From Prevotellaceae bacterium UBA4372 (GTDB lineage Bacteria; Bacteroidota; Bacteroidia; Bacteroidales; Bacteroidaceae): a DNA stretch of 64,000 nucleotides. The stretch's first letter is position 1; every line of letters starts with the position of its first letter. Below, in pieces: positions 9,530-18,233 of the stretch. The translations under genes were made by a program, and so were the position numbers. Under the pieces are notes generated by a model that worked only from the letters and a program-made list of their open reading frames with translations, did not search any database and had not been told where the DNA came from. Where the stretch lies: the NCBI GenBank assembly GCA_002391275.1, contig DGSC01000014.1, positions 3,876 to 67,875 of the forward strand. The letters run 5' to 3'.

Positions 9530-10135
9530 ATGAAAACAATCGAAATCAAAGGCACAGCACGTGTTGCCGGCGGCAAGAAGGCTGCCAAAGTGCTTCGCAA
9601 ACAGGGCGTTGTTCCCTGCAACCTCTATGGCGAGCTAAAGGACGAGAAAGGCCTGCCAAAAGCCGTAGCCTTCAGCGTCACTGAAGGCGAGCTCCGCAAG
9701 CTCCTCTACACCCCCGACATCTACACGGTGAAGCTCGATATCGATGGCCAGCAGTGCCTCGCCATCCTCAAGGAAGCACAGTTCCATCCCGTTAAGGACA
9801 ATGTCCTTCACGTCGATTTCTACCAGATTACCGACGAGAAACCCATCGTCATGGAAGTGCCCATCAAGCTCAACGGTTTGGCTGTAGGCGTAAGAGCCGG
9901 TGGTAAGCTTGCTGCAAGCGTACGCAAACTCAAAGTCAAGGCCGTCCACACCGCTATCCCCGAGCGCCTCGACATCGACGTCACCAACCTCGAGCTCGGC
10001 AAAACCATCAAGGTTGGCGAACTCAGTTTTGAGGGTCTCGAGCTTGTTACTTCGCCCAGCGTCGTAGTATGCCAGGTTAAGATGACCCGCAACGCCCGCA
10101 GCGCAGCTAGCGCCGAGGAAGCCGCAGAGGCATAA
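9530..10135 (+). CDS. rplY: 50S ribosomal protein L25/general stress protein Ctc
   Basis: A 201-residue long-form (CTC-type) L25. The 5S-rRNA-binding N-terminal domain is recognisable from KGTARVAGGKKAAKVLRKQG and VVPCNLYG, followed by the C-terminal TL5-like beta domain (VLHVDFYQI, EVPIKLNGLAVGVRAGGKL). It ends in a short alanine/glutamate-rich tail. It binds 5S rRNA in the central protuberance of the large subunit. Codon use is strongly biased to C-ending codons, as expected of a highly expressed gene. It has its own promoter and a strong terminator, so it is probably monocistronic, ahead of pth and hslR, the usual Bacteroidales order. Confidence 0.95.
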   Translation: MKTIEIKGTARVAGGKKAAKVLRKQGVVPCNLYGELKDEKGLPKAVAFSVTEGELRKLLYTPDIYTVKLDIDGQQCLAILKEAQFHPVKDNVLHVDFYQITDEKPIVMEVPIKLNGLAVGVRAGGKLAASVRKLKVKAVHTAIPERLDIDVTNLELGKTIKVGELSFEGLELVTSPSVVVCQVKMTRNARSAASAEEAAEA

Positions 10136-10142
10136 AGAAACC

Positions 10143-10190
10143 CGTTAATCCGTTAATGAGTTAATTTGTTAATGAATTAATTTGTTAATA
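10143..10190 (+). repeat. GTTAAT short tandem motif
   Basis: Between the rplY stop and its terminator, GTTAAT or TTAAT recurs six times at 8-10 bp intervals. A smaller relative occurs at 9429-9453 before rplY. AT-rich spacer; no function is visible. Confidence 0.4.
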
Positions 10191-10200
10191 TAGAATAGAG

Positions 10201-10240
10201 AAGACGCAAGGAACATGACATGGACTTTGCGTCTTTTTTT
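10201..10240 (+). terminator. Rho-independent terminator of rplY
   Basis: AAGACGCAA pairs perfectly with TTGCGTCTT across a 17-nt loop and is followed by a run of T. Confidence 0.85.
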
Positions 10241-10273
10241 ATAAAACATAAATCGTTGTTGTAATACCCCCTC

Positions 10274-10987
10274 ATGAATATGTTTGATTTCATAAAAAAG
10301 CTATTAGCAAAAGCAACTACTCCCTCCCTAAAGGGGGAGCAGGAAGGGGGGCTTCGTCCTATGGAAAAATACCTCATTGTAGGCCTCGGCAACATAGGCC
10401 CCGACTACGAAGGCACACGCCACAACATCGGGTTCCGAATGGTTGATGCCCTGGCCGCCTCTGTCAACGAAGACAAGGGCAAGCTGACTGAGTGGGACGA
10501 CCGCCGCTACGGCTTCGTCACCCGCATCAGCGTCAAAGGCCGGCAACTCATCTTGCTCAAGCCTAATACGTACATGAACCTCAGCGGCAACGCTGTGCGC
10601 TATTGGATGCAACAAGAGAAGATTGCGCTGGAGCACCTGCTTGTGTGCGTCGATGATATCGGCTTGCCCTTTGGTCAGCTCCGCATGAAACCCGGCGGCA
10701 GCGACGGTGGTCACAACGGCCTAAAACACATCGCACAGATTCTTGGCACTGGGCAGTATGCCCGCCTCCGCTTCGGCCTTGGAAGCAACTTCCATCCTGG
10801 CCAGCAGGTCGACTATGTTCTGGGGCACTTCCCACCTGAGGAAGAAGCCCTCATCCCCGAACTCACCAAGCAGACCTCTGCTGCCATCCAGACTTTCTGT
10901 CTCGCAGGCATACAGATGGCCATGAATCAACTCAACAGAAAAGAAGCTCGTCCCAAGGCAGAAAGAAGAGTGAAAAATGAAGAATGA
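10274..10987 (+). CDS. pth: Peptidyl-tRNA hydrolase, with repeat-derived N-terminal extension
   Basis: Releases tRNA from peptidyl-tRNAs dropped by ribosomes. The catalytic core starts at residue 30 ([11 protein letters not shown]), with the family's [11 protein letters not shown] (catalytic His), the [12 protein letters not shown] loop and [24 protein letters not shown]. The core is about 208 residues, normal for the family. The preceding 29 residues include [11 protein letters not shown], encoded by a GC-rich palindromic repeat (10318-10355) inserted in frame. Translation may therefore begin at ATG 10274 (a plausible [14 protein letters not shown] start) or at ATG 10361, the usual family start. 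A hairpin follows the gene. Neighbours rplY and hslR keep the usual order. Confidence 0.93.
   Translation: MNMFDFIKKLLAKATTPSLKGEQEGGLRPMEKYLIVGLGNIGPDYEGTRHNIGFRMVDALAASVNEDKGKLTEWDDRRYGFVTRISVKGRQLILLKPNTYMNLSGNAVRYWMQQEKIALEHLLVCVDDIGLPFGQLRMKPGGSDGGHNGLKHIAQILGTGQYARLRFGLGSNFHPGQQVDYVLGHFPPEEEALIPELTKQTSAAIQTFCLAGIQMAMNQLNRKEARPKAERRVKNEE
10318..10355 (+). repeat. REP-like palindromic element, copy in the 5' end of pth
   Basis: CTCCCTCCCTAAAGGGGGAG followed by a G-rich stretch. It shares the CTCCCTCCCTAA head and G-rich tail of the two identical 39-bp elements at 27327-27365 and 27792-27830, but has diverged. It is translated as [11 protein letters not shown]. Confidence 0.65.
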
Positions 10988-11016
10988 AGAAGGATGACGA
11001 ATTTCGTTTCGTTCGG

Positions 11017-11077
11017 AATGACGAATGAGAGTTACCTGCAAGTTCAGAAGGCAACTCTTATTCGTCATTTGTTTTTC
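11017..11077 (+). terminator. Hairpin, probable terminator after pth
   Basis: AATGACGAATGAGAGTT (11017-11033) pairs with AACTCTTATTCGTCATT (11053-11069) with one G-U pair, followed by TGTTTTTCTC. The stem is built from GACGAATGA-type sequence that also occurs inside fmt, so it may be a repeat co-opted as terminator. Confidence 0.6.
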
Positions 11078-11099
11078 TCTATGAATTAGCTTTCAAGAA

Positions 11100-11639
11100 A
11101 TGAAACCCAATAAGAACCAAAAAACTAATCATTCCATCCCCTCCCCACACTGGGAGGAGCCGTTGGGTCAGGCTGCTGGCATGACAGCTACCCCAGCTTC
11201 AGCCGCCATAGCCCGCCTTGACAAATGGTTATGGGCAGCCCGCATCTTCAAGACCCGCACTCTTGCGGCTGCCGCCTGCAAACGTGGACAGGTCACCATC
11301 GCAGGAGCCCCGGTGAAACCCTCCCGCATGGTGAAGGCTGCAGAAATCGTCGACGTACGTAAGCCACCCATCACATACAGCTTCCGCATCCTACAGGCTA
11401 TAGAGCACCGCGTCGGTGCAAAACTCATCCCTCAAATTCTTGAGAACATCACGCCACCTGAGCAGTACGAACTTCTTGAGATGAATCGCATCAGCGGCTT
11501 CGTTGGCCGTGCTCGAGGCACTGGCCGACCTACTAAAAAAGAGCGTAGAGCGCTCGACAACTTTGACGCCCAAACCGCTCATTTGCCTGTTTTCTTCAGC
11601 GACTTCGATTTCGATTTAGACGACGGAGAAGAGGAGTAG
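11100..11639 (+). CDS. hslR: Hsp15-type S4-domain RNA-binding protein
   Basis: A 179-residue protein whose S4 RNA-binding domain begins at ARLDKWLWAARIFKTRTLA (about residue 38) and runs through ACKRGQVTIAGAPVKPSRMV. The family (Hsp15/HslR) binds 50S subunits carrying stalled nascent chains and helps recycle them. The basic GRPTKKERRALDNF tail is also typical. The first 37 residues have no counterpart in the family and include IPSPHWEEPLGQAAG, encoded by a palindromic GC-rich repeat. An internal ATG at 11181 could be the real start. It follows pth, another rescue factor for stalled translation. Confidence 0.88.
   Translation: MKPNKNQKTNHSIPSPHWEEPLGQAAGMTATPASAAIARLDKWLWAARIFKTRTLAAAACKRGQVTIAGAPVKPSRMVKAAEIVDVRKPPITYSFRILQAIEHRVGAKLIPQILENITPPEQYELLEMNRISGFVGRARGTGRPTKKERRALDNFDAQTAHLPVFFSDFDFDLDDGEEE
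11138..11180 (+). repeat. REP-like palindromic element, copy in the 5' end of hslR
   Basis: CCCTCCCCACACTGGGAGGA aligns with the CCCTCCCTAACAGGGAGGG core of the elements flanking the DUF559 gene. It lies in the part of hslR upstream of the conserved S4 domain. Confidence 0.5.
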
Positions 11640-11730
11640 CCTTTGATAGCTCAGGGATGTCATCCATCGAAGGAAAAAGCCCGAGTTCAGTCAAAGTTAA
11701 TGTGTTTTATTGAAAAAACTCATTATTTTA

Positions 11731-11760
11731 TTGTTGGAATAAGATAAGTAGCTATTTTTG
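11731..11760 (+). promoter_or_regulatory. Promoter of the secreted EEP-domain protein
   Basis: TTG (11731-11733), 19 nt, then TATTTTTG (11753-11760): textbook Bacteroidetes spacing. The start codon is 38 nt downstream. Confidence 0.7.
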
Positions 11761-11798
11761 CAGCAACTTTCTAACTAACTTTATATCATAAACATATC

Positions 11799-14700
11799 AT
11801 GTGGAAGAAAAAATTGAACGGCAAGTGCTGGAGCAATATATGGTTGCATACATTTGCTTTTTTATTCTTATTTACACAGCCAAGCTTTGCTGCTGACTAC
11901 ACAGCCTATCTTACCACAGCTCGCGGCTTCACAGAAGTAACCAGCACGAGCGACATTACAGGCAATGCTAATGACTATTACATCCTCGTTTCTGCTGAGA
12001 ACACCGGGTTGATTGTGGGTGTAGGCCGCTTTGAGAATAAACCCGACTGGGCCAGCGATGAATCTAAAGCCCTGCGCTACAAGTTGGCTGCCACCGACCC
12101 CATACTGGATCTCACAAACTTCTTCACCATCGAGAAGAGCGGACAGTACATCGGCCTGCGCAACGTGGTCTATAGTGCTGACATGTTCCAGACACATAAC
12201 GATGCTGGTTTCATGTACGTCAACACTTTTACTGATAAGAACTTCGATGAATGGAGTTATCTGATACCGACCTATCAGAATGGCTACTGGCTCTTCGAGA
12301 ATGGCAAATACCCTATTTCTGGAGGCAACTGGGCAAGCGGTTATTTAGGACCATGGAACCATAATGTAGCGGAAGGTGAACCGATGGCTCTCAATCGCAA
12401 GAACACCACGGATGATGCAGCTGGCCACTATAGGCTGTTCCGCATCCCAAAGGCTGTTCTGAATAATCTCAGGAGAACAGCTTTGATATCCATGATTGCA
12501 GATGCTTCTCCCGACAACCCGGTGGATGCGACGTGGCTCATCACTAATCCCTCCTTTGAAACTGGAGATGAGACTGGATGGACATTGATAGGTAAGGACC
12601 CTAATGGAAATGATGAGTTTAAGGCCCGTGACTATGGAATGTCGAACAAGGATGGTGGCTACGTGCTGAACGCATACCAGTGGTGGGCTACTAACCTCGG
12701 CGTCACACAAACCGTGACTAACATCCCTAGTGGCGAGTACAAACTATCAGGCGTGGTAGCTACGTGGGAGAACCGTACTGTTTATTTTACAGGTAATGCT
12801 TCGTCGGTTAACCAAGCCGGTTCAGGTGATGCCACAGGCATTCCCGTTTCACTCGATGTTAACATTGGCTTAGATAGTAAGCTCACTATCAGCGCAGGCA
12901 GTACAGGTCAATGGTGGGTAGAAAACCATGAAAGTGAAACGCAGACCTTTTTCAAGCTGGACAATGTTCAGCTCATCTGTAAGGGGCTGTACCTCAATGG
13001 AGCAGCTAAGCCTTTACCTAATGACGCTACGACAATGCTCGATGCTGGTCAATGGTATTTCTATGATCTGAACTATACTACTGACTATTGGCTGATTGGC
13101 AACCTCACCGATATGGTCTATAGCACCGATGGAGACAAACAACTGTCCAACGTCACTACCGCCGTTGCTGACCGCGAGATGACGCTTAGCAAGGGGCGCA
13201 TCTATTTCAAAACAACGCGCAATGATGCCACACTCAAGGTCGTAGCCAAGCGGGAAGTCATAGAGAGCACGAACTCGTTTACGGCTTGCGCACTCAATGT
13301 GGATGGACTGCCTGATAAGATTCTTTTCGTGGAACTGAATCCTGAGGGTCCTCAAAGCGACGGCACCAAGAAAATAAGTACCTATTTAAACAACAAAGGA
13401 TACGACATTATAGGTTTCAGCGAAGATTTTAATTTCGATACAGAATTAAAATCCAACATCTCTGGCTACACATGGGGTAAATTCAGAGGGAAGATAACGG
13501 GATTAACAAATTCCACAGACGGTTTGGAGTTTGCTTGTAAGAATAGCAGCTTATCTTTTGCCAATGAGACTTACGTTAAATACGACTCAAAGTCCAGCAC
13601 CGATGGCAACCAATACATAAACAAAGGTTATCGCCACTACGATGTCACATTTGAAGGTCAGCTTATTGACGTATATATCACCCACATGGATGCCGGTGAT
13701 AATGATGATGCCAAGACTTCCCGAAACAAACAATGGAAACAGCTGACTGAGGCCATCAACACAGTAGATAATGGGCGAGAGATGCCACGTCCGAAAATAG
13801 TCCTTGGCGATACGAATTGTCGCTGGACACGTGACGGCTTGAAGGCTAACTTCCTTGATATTCTCAGCACGGACTTCACAGCTTCCGACGTATGGGTGGA
13901 GTTTCATCGAAACGGCATCTATCCCACGATGGATATGGCTGATCTGACGGATGTATCCGATCCCGCTAATTATGGCAACTACGAGATTGTGGATAAGATT
14001 ATCTACATCAATCCAAAGGCTGCCAACACGCTGCAATTGGTTCCGCAGAGTTTCCGTATAGAACAGGACTACACCTACGAGGACGGTACAACTCCCCTGG
14101 GCGACCATAAGCCCGTTGTCGTGGAGTTTAAATATATCCGCTCAGGCAATGAACTCCCATTGACTATCGATTTGGATAACAACGCCACGGACAACACCAT
14201 CGCCATCGCCAATGCCAACGGTGCCACAGCCGACGTCACTCTCACAGGTCGCACTCTCTTCAAGGACAACTCCTGGAACACTATCTGCCTGCCTTTCAAC
14301 CTCACGCTCGAAGGCAGCCCGTTGGCTGGTGCTACGGCAAAGGCGCTCACGTCAGCGACGATGACCGGCTCGCACATTGATCTCACCTTCGGTGATGATG
14401 TCACAGAGCTGGTAGCAGGTAAACCTTATATTATTAAATGGACGAATGATGAGGATATACACGAACCCGTTTTCCATGGTGTCGGCATTACTGCTCCTAT
14501 GCCAGAGACCGTGAGCTTTGCAGATAATCATGTCCAGTTCATTGGCTACTACGATGCCTTCAACATCACAGCTTCTGATGAGGATATCTACTATATGACG
14601 GCAGATAACGAACTGAAATCGACCGCTGTAGACCGCACACTCAAGTCTTGTCGTGCCTTTTTCCGCTTCACAACAGCAGATGGTCAAGTCAAGGCTCTGA

Positions 14701-14876
14701 CCTTCAGCCTCAATTTTGGTGGGGACACCGATGGCATCGTTTCATTAGAAAAAGGACGATTGACCGCTGAGGATGAGAATGGCAAGTGGTATGACCTTGG
14801 AGGCAGGCAGTTTGAAAAGTTGCCGATTCAAAAAGGCTTCTATATAAAAGATGGTAAAAAAATAGTTGTCAAGTAA
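11799..14876 (+). CDS. Secreted endonuclease/exonuclease/phosphatase-fold protein with binding module
   Basis: A 1025-residue exported protein with a hydrophobic signal peptide ending at SFAADY. Residues about 250-395 form a carbohydrate-binding-like jelly roll (WLITNPSFETGDETGW to FFKLDNVQLICKG). From about 490 to 780 there is a DNase I-like EEP domain with its motifs in order: ALNVDGLP, DIIGFSED (metal-binding Glu), YITHMDAGDND, IVLGDTNCRW (Asp/Asn) and TPLGDHKPVVVEF (catalytic Asp-His). A beta domain and a tail ending QKGFYIKDGKKIVVK follow, much like the tail of the large protein at 5173-9219. Substrates of secreted EEP proteins include DNA, sphingomyelin and inositol phosphates; none can be chosen here. 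A 61-residue gene follows after 28 bp. Confidence 0.85.
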   Translation: MWKKKLNGKCWSNIWLHTFAFLFLFTQPSFAADYTAYLTTARGFTEVTSTSDITGNANDYYILVSAENTGLIVGVGRFENKPDWASDESKALRYKLAATDPILDLTNFFTIEKSGQYIGLRNVVYSADMFQTHNDAGFMYVNTFTDKNFDEWSYLIPTYQNGYWLFENGKYPISGGNWASGYLGPWNHNVAEGEPMALNRKNTTDDAAGHYRLFRIPKAVLNNLRRTALISMIADASPDNPVDATWLITNPSFETGDETGWTLIGKDPNGNDEFKARDYGMSNKDGGYVLNAYQWWATNLGVTQTVTNIPSGEYKLSGVVATWENRTVYFTGNASSVNQAGSGDATGIPVSLDVNIGLDSKLTISAGSTGQWWVENHESETQTFFKLDNVQLICKGLYLNGAAKPLPNDATTMLDAGQWYFYDLNYTTDYWLIGNLTDMVYSTDGDKQLSNVTTAVADREMTLSKGRIYFKTTRNDATLKVVAKREVIESTNSFTACALNVDGLPDKILFVELNPEGPQSDGTKKISTYLNNKGYDIIGFSEDFNFDTELKSNISGYTWGKFRGKITGLTNSTDGLEFACKNSSLSFANETYVKYDSKSSTDGNQYINKGYRHYDVTFEGQLIDVYITHMDAGDNDDAKTSRNKQWKQLTEAINTVDNGREMPRPKIVLGDTNCRWTRDGLKANFLDILSTDFTASDVWVEFHRNGIYPTMDMADLTDVSDPANYGNYEIVDKIIYINPKAANTLQLVPQSFRIEQDYTYEDGTTPLGDHKPVVVEFKYIRSGNELPLTIDLDNNATDNTIAIANANGATADVTLTGRTLFKDNSWNTICLPFNLTLEGSPLAGATAKALTSATMTGSHIDLTFGDDVTELVAGKPYIIKWTNDEDIHEPVFHGVGITAPMPETVSFADNHVQFIGYYDAFNITASDEDIYYMTADNELKSTAVDRTLKSCRAFFRFTTADGQVKALTFSLNFGGDTDGIVSLEKGRLTAEDENGKWYDLGGRQFEKLPIQKGFYIKDGKKIVVK

Positions 14877-14904
14877 ACCTATTCATCATAAATAGCATAC
14901 GGTA

Positions 14905-15090
14905 ATGAAAAAAATATATCATTTTCCTTGTCTTCAGTCTGTCGGCATCACCACTGAGCATTTGGTCTGTATAAGTGGCGGTGATTCGCAGAACAATGTC
15001 AATATATCTTCAAATCGTGACGACAGTAGCGATGACAATCGAGTAAAAAATGGCATATATAATGTCTGGGAGGACGACTGGAACAAGTGA
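14905..15090 (+). CDS. Small protein of unknown function (61 aa)
   Basis: Begins MKKIYHFPCLQSVGITTEHL and ends GIYNVWEDDWNK: a short basic start, a hydrophobic middle (LVCISGGD), a Ser/Asn/Asp-rich stretch and an acidic tail with two tryptophans. From memory, Prevotella and Bacteroides encode many small proteins of this layout (MKK-Y-x-P start, WDD-type end) with no assigned function. It is 28 bp after the EEP gene and 38 bp before a strong terminator, so it shares that transcript. The coding call rests on position, composition and this resemblance. Confidence 0.6.
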   Translation: MKKIYHFPCLQSVGITTEHLVCISGGDSQNNVNISSNRDDSSDDNRVKNGIYNVWEDDWNK

Positions 15091-15128
15091 TATTAGATGA
15101 TTCCACTAATATCTTTTGTTAATACGAT

Positions 15129-15170
15129 AAAAGGCTTAAGTGTTTCTAACGAACATTTAAGCCTTTTTTT
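15129..15170 (+). terminator. Rho-independent terminator of the EEP/small-protein transcript
   Basis: AAAGGCTTAAGTGTT pairs with AACATTTAAGCCTTT (one G-U pair) around a short loop and is followed by seven T. Confidence 0.9.
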
Positions 15171-15271
15171 ATTCAATCCTTGTCGACAACAAAGATTCCA
15201 ACTGCAATCTTTGTAATCATGCTTAATATAGAAAAAAGTTATTTTATTTTCTTATTATTGAGAGATTCTGC

Positions 15272-15279
15272 TACCTTTG
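15272..15279 (+). promoter_or_regulatory. Promoter -7 box of the acyltransferase gene
   Basis: TACCTTTG, 68 nt upstream of ATG 15348. No TTG at the usual distance, so only the -7 element is supported. Confidence 0.5.
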
Positions 15280-15347
15280 CTCCGGTTAATTAAAGGCTTT
15301 CTATTTTATTAGCTAACATTGTCGCTAACCTATAGTTGGTAAATATT

Positions 15348-16538
15348 ATGCAAGAGAATGTGTCTGATGTGTGCGTTCATGAGCGCGAAGTATGGATAGA
15401 CTGGTTGCGCGTGTCAGCCTGTCTGATGGTGTTTGTCGTGCACGCGACCGAGCCATACTATCTGGGTGGTGATGGCTCACAGATTCTTACACTGAGCGAT
15501 GCCGTCTGGTCTTCGTTCTTCGATTCGTTTGTGCGCTCGTGCGTTCCTTTATTTGTCGTGGCTTCAAGCTACCTGTTGTTTCCGCTGCGTTATTCTACGG
15601 GTGAATTTGTGCGGCGCCGTGCTGCCCGTCTGTTGTCGCCTTTTGTTGTGTGGACGGTGTTTTATGCCATGGCTTGGGGCGATTCTGTGCAGAACTTCCA
15701 CGACCTGCTGTTCAACTTCAACCATGCTGCCGGCCACCTGTGGTTTGTGTATATGCTCGTTGGAGTCTATGTTTTGATGCCTTTGCTCTCTCCTTGGGCC
15801 AAGCTTGTGGGGCGGCGCGAGCTGGAAGTTTACCTCATGCTTTGCCTGCTGACGACACTGTTTCCGTTGCTTCGCGACTGGCTGGCAGGAGGGGAGCTTT
15901 CAGTAATCTATGGTACATCTGGCCTGCCTCGTCAGGCTGTCTACCCGCTTTGGGGTGAATGTAGTTGGAATGCTTACGGAATGTTCTATTATCTCTGTGG
16001 TTTCATCGGCTATTTGCTCTTCGGCCTCTATGTGCGCCGGTTCTTGGCTGAATGGTCTTGGGGGCGGACGCTGGCCGTAGCTTTGCCCCTTTTTGTTTCA
16101 GGCTTTGCCGTTTGCTTCGTTGGCTTTTTGCGCCGTGTGCTGGAGACAGCTGCAGGCGTATTCCCTGTAGGGGGATTGGTGGAAAAGGCTGTTTGGTGGG
16201 AGACGACTTGGTGCAATGACACCATCGGCGTGGCGTTGATGGCGGTGGCTTGGATCCTTTTGTTCCGTAAGATTAAGGCTTCGGGGACGTTCTATCGTCA
16301 CGTTCTATTGCCCGTCTCGAAGGCGAGTTATGGGATGTACCTCTGTCATCTGTTTGTGCTGGTGCCCGTCAGTGCTGCTGTGCGTGAATGGTTGGGCACT
16401 GGTGACGCCGGTCGCCTTGGCCTGTGGACGACACCTGTAGAGATTCTGCTCGCGGCCTTCGTAGCTTTTGGCATAGTAGCGATTGTGTCCATCGTTCTTC
16501 AGCGCATTCCCAAAGTGGGGAAATTCGTGATGGGGTAG
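15348..16538 (+). CDS. Acyltransferase 3-family membrane protein
   Basis: A 396-residue integral membrane protein with about ten hydrophobic helices. The start is ATG 15348 rather than the TTG codon four codons earlier. The N-terminus VWIDWLRVSACLMVFVVHAT has the conserved family Arg and catalytic-type His (VVHAT), and HLWFVYMLVGVYVLMPLLS is also characteristic. The family transfers acetyl, succinyl or other acyl groups to extracytoplasmic glycans such as peptidoglycan, O-antigen or exopolysaccharide. The substrate is unknown and no glycan genes flank it. It has its own promoter and a strong hairpin downstream. Confidence 0.85.
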   Translation: MQENVSDVCVHEREVWIDWLRVSACLMVFVVHATEPYYLGGDGSQILTLSDAVWSSFFDSFVRSCVPLFVVASSYLLFPLRYSTGEFVRRRAARLLSPFVVWTVFYAMAWGDSVQNFHDLLFNFNHAAGHLWFVYMLVGVYVLMPLLSPWAKLVGRRELEVYLMLCLLTTLFPLLRDWLAGGELSVIYGTSGLPRQAVYPLWGECSWNAYGMFYYLCGFIGYLLFGLYVRRFLAEWSWGRTLAVALPLFVSGFAVCFVGFLRRVLETAAGVFPVGGLVEKAVWWETTWCNDTIGVALMAVAWILLFRKIKASGTFYRHVLLPVSKASYGMYLCHLFVLVPVSAAVREWLGTGDAGRLGLWTTPVEILLAAFVAFGIVAIVSIVLQRIPKVGKFVMG

Positions 16539-16631
16539 GGCATCTTACCTCTGTGTCAATGGTGTCGAAGTCAAACTCGGACTTCAGTATCAAGATATAT
16601 TTATATTTATTGCTCCAAAGCTGGTGTTTTC

Positions 16632-16720
16632 ATGAACCTATGTTCGTGAGCCAATCAACTAAGGTTCATAGCCTCGTGAACCTATGTGAAACGGCTCACG
16701 GACATAGGTTCATTTTTTTG
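16632..16720 (+). terminator. Long inverted repeat with T-run, probable terminator
   Basis: Arms 16632-16652 and 16693-16713 are 21 bp with one mismatch (starting ATGAACCTATG), followed by seven T. The loop holds a further partial copy, GTGAACCTATGTGAA. It ends the acyltransferase transcript but is longer than an ordinary terminator. Confidence 0.7.
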
Positions 16721-16806
16721 TCAGAACTATGTGTTCAGACTTCATCTAACTCTTTTTTATATTAGCATGCAGCAGTCTCTAAATCTTACTTAGGCCATAG
16801 GCAAAA

Positions 16807-16815
16807 GGGGGGGGG
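16807..16815 (+). repeat. Poly-G tract (nine G)
   Basis: An uninterrupted G9 run in the noncoding gap between the acyltransferase gene and pepT. No reading frame or promoter box adjoins it, so no phase-variation role is evident. Confidence 0.5.
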
Positions 16816-16856
16816 CTAAATTTAATCCCTTAAACAGACAGGCGTTATCAAAATGT

Positions 16857-16912
16857 ATCAGCGGTGGAACTAAGCTAAACACTGACAGGTGTTGCTTGGT
16901 TCCACCGCTGAT
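16857..16912 (-). terminator. Hairpin downstream of pepT
   Basis: Arms 16857-16875 and 16894-16912 are 19 bp with one mismatch (core CAGCGGTGGAAC). It lies 55 bp beyond the pepT stop. The T-run on the minus strand is weak, so it may terminate or only protect the 3' end. Confidence 0.55.
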
Positions 16913-16966
16913 GCTGTAATAGGATGCTGTGACCGTGGCCACGTGAAGCGTCAATACCAAACGTCT

Positions 16967-18211
16967 TTATTCAGCTACAATCTTGCAGATGTTAACTACG
17001 GTTTGCATGGCTTTCTGCATCGACTGGATAGGCACGAACTCATGACGGCCATGGAAATTGAGGCCGCCGGCAAAGATGTTGGGGCAGGGCAGGCCTTTGA
17101 AACTGAGCTGTGCGCCGTCGGTGCCGCCACGGATGGCCTTGACCTTGCATGCCATCCCAGCCTCCTCGATGGCACGTCGGGCAATGTCGATAATGTGTTC
17201 CTTGCCTTCGAGCTGCTGCTTCATGTTGTAGTACTGGTCGCGAATGTCGGCGGTGACGATGCCTTCGCCATAGCGTTCCTCAAACACGGCCACGAGCTCT
17301 TCTACGTGCGACTTGCGCTGCTCGAAGCGCTGGCGGTCGTGGTCGCGAATGATGTAGCTGAGCGTAGCCTCCTCTACGGTGGCTCGGATGCCGGTGAGGT
17401 GGTAGAAACCCTCGTAGCCCTCGGTGCGTTCGGGCACTTCATCCTTAGGCATGGCCTCGGCGAAGTCGGCTGCGATGAGGCAGGCATTGCGCATCTTGTC
17501 CTTGGCATAGCCTGGGTGCACGTTGAGGCCTTTGACGTGGATGGTGGCGCTGGCGGCATTGAAGTTTTCGTACTCCAGTTCGCCCACCTCGGAGCCATCC
17601 ATGGTGTAAGCCCATTCGGCACCGAACTTCTCCACGTCGAAGAGATGTGCGCCTGCGCCTATCTCCTCGTCGGGATTGAAGGCTATGCGGATGCGCCCGT
17701 GGGAGATATCGGGATGCTCCATCAAGTATGCCATGGCTTCCACGATTTCTGCGATGCCAGCCTTGTCGTCGGCTCCCAGGAGCGTGTGTCCGTCGGTGAC
17801 GATGAGGTCCTCGCCGATGTGGTCGAGCATCTCGGGGAACATCTTGGGCGAAGTGACGATGCCTTCTTCGGCATCGAGGACGATGTCGCCGCCATCATAG
17901 TGCTCTACGATGCGTGGGTGGATGTTGGCACCCGAACAATCGGGGCTGGTGTCGTAGTGCGCGATGAAACCTACCGTAGGCACATCGGCCGGTACGTTGG
18001 AGGGAAGCGTGGCATAGATGTAGCCCTGCTCGTCCATCTCCACGTCTTCCAGCCCCATTTCCTCGAGGGTGTCGGCCAGGTGACGTGCGAAGATCAGTTG
18101 TTTTGGTGTACTCGGGCAACCCTCAGCCTCTTCGGAGGATTGGGTATCATAAGAAATGTAGTCAAGAAATCTATTTATTAATCTTTCACTATCCATTTTT
18201 ATATTTTTCAT
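16967..18211 (-). CDS. pepT: Peptidase T (tripeptide aminopeptidase)
   Basis: A 414-residue zinc aminopeptidase of the M20B family, removing the N-terminal residue from tripeptides in the cytoplasm. Diagnostic segments: [17 protein letters not shown] near the start, [12 protein letters not shown] (zinc His and catalytic Asp), [14 protein letters not shown] (bridging Asp), [13 protein letters not shown] (catalytic and zinc-binding Glu), [16 protein letters not shown] and [19 protein letters not shown] lies 9 nt before ATG 18211; MDSERL at 18196 is the alternative. It follows the ROK kinase gene after 22 bp and is probably co-transcribed. The product fits an organism living on peptides, as the SusCD/C10 loci also suggest. 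Confidence 0.95.
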   Translation of the reverse strand: MKNIKMDSERLINRFLDYISYDTQSSEEAEGCPSTPKQLIFARHLADTLEEMGLEDVEMDEQGYIYATLPSNVPADVPTVGFIAHYDTSPDCSGANIHPRIVEHYDGGDIVLDAEEGIVTSPKMFPEMLDHIGEDLIVTDGHTLLGADDKAGIAEIVEAMAYLMEHPDISHGRIRIAFNPDEEIGAGAHLFDVEKFGAEWAYTMDGSEVGELEYENFNAASATIHVKGLNVHPGYAKDKMRNACLIAADFAEAMPKDEVPERTEGYEGFYHLTGIRATVEEATLSYIIRDHDRQRFEQRKSHVEELVAVFEERYGEGIVTADIRDQYYNMKQQLEGKEHIIDIARRAIEEAGMACKVKAIRGGTDGAQLSFKGLPCPNIFAGGLNFHGRHEFVPIQSMQKAMQTVVNICKIVAE

Positions 18212-18233
18212 TTTTCATTCTCCGTTCTTCGTT

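Noticed and set aside
16807..16815. Phase-variable G9 tract controlling a gene
   Set aside because: It is neither in a reading frame nor between promoter elements; nearest genes end, not start, on both sides.
16889..18181. 430-codon open frame on the plus strand across the pepT region
   Set aside because: It is the antisense of pepT, whose motifs and length are complete. The long antisense frame follows from codon bias and encodes no recognisable protein.
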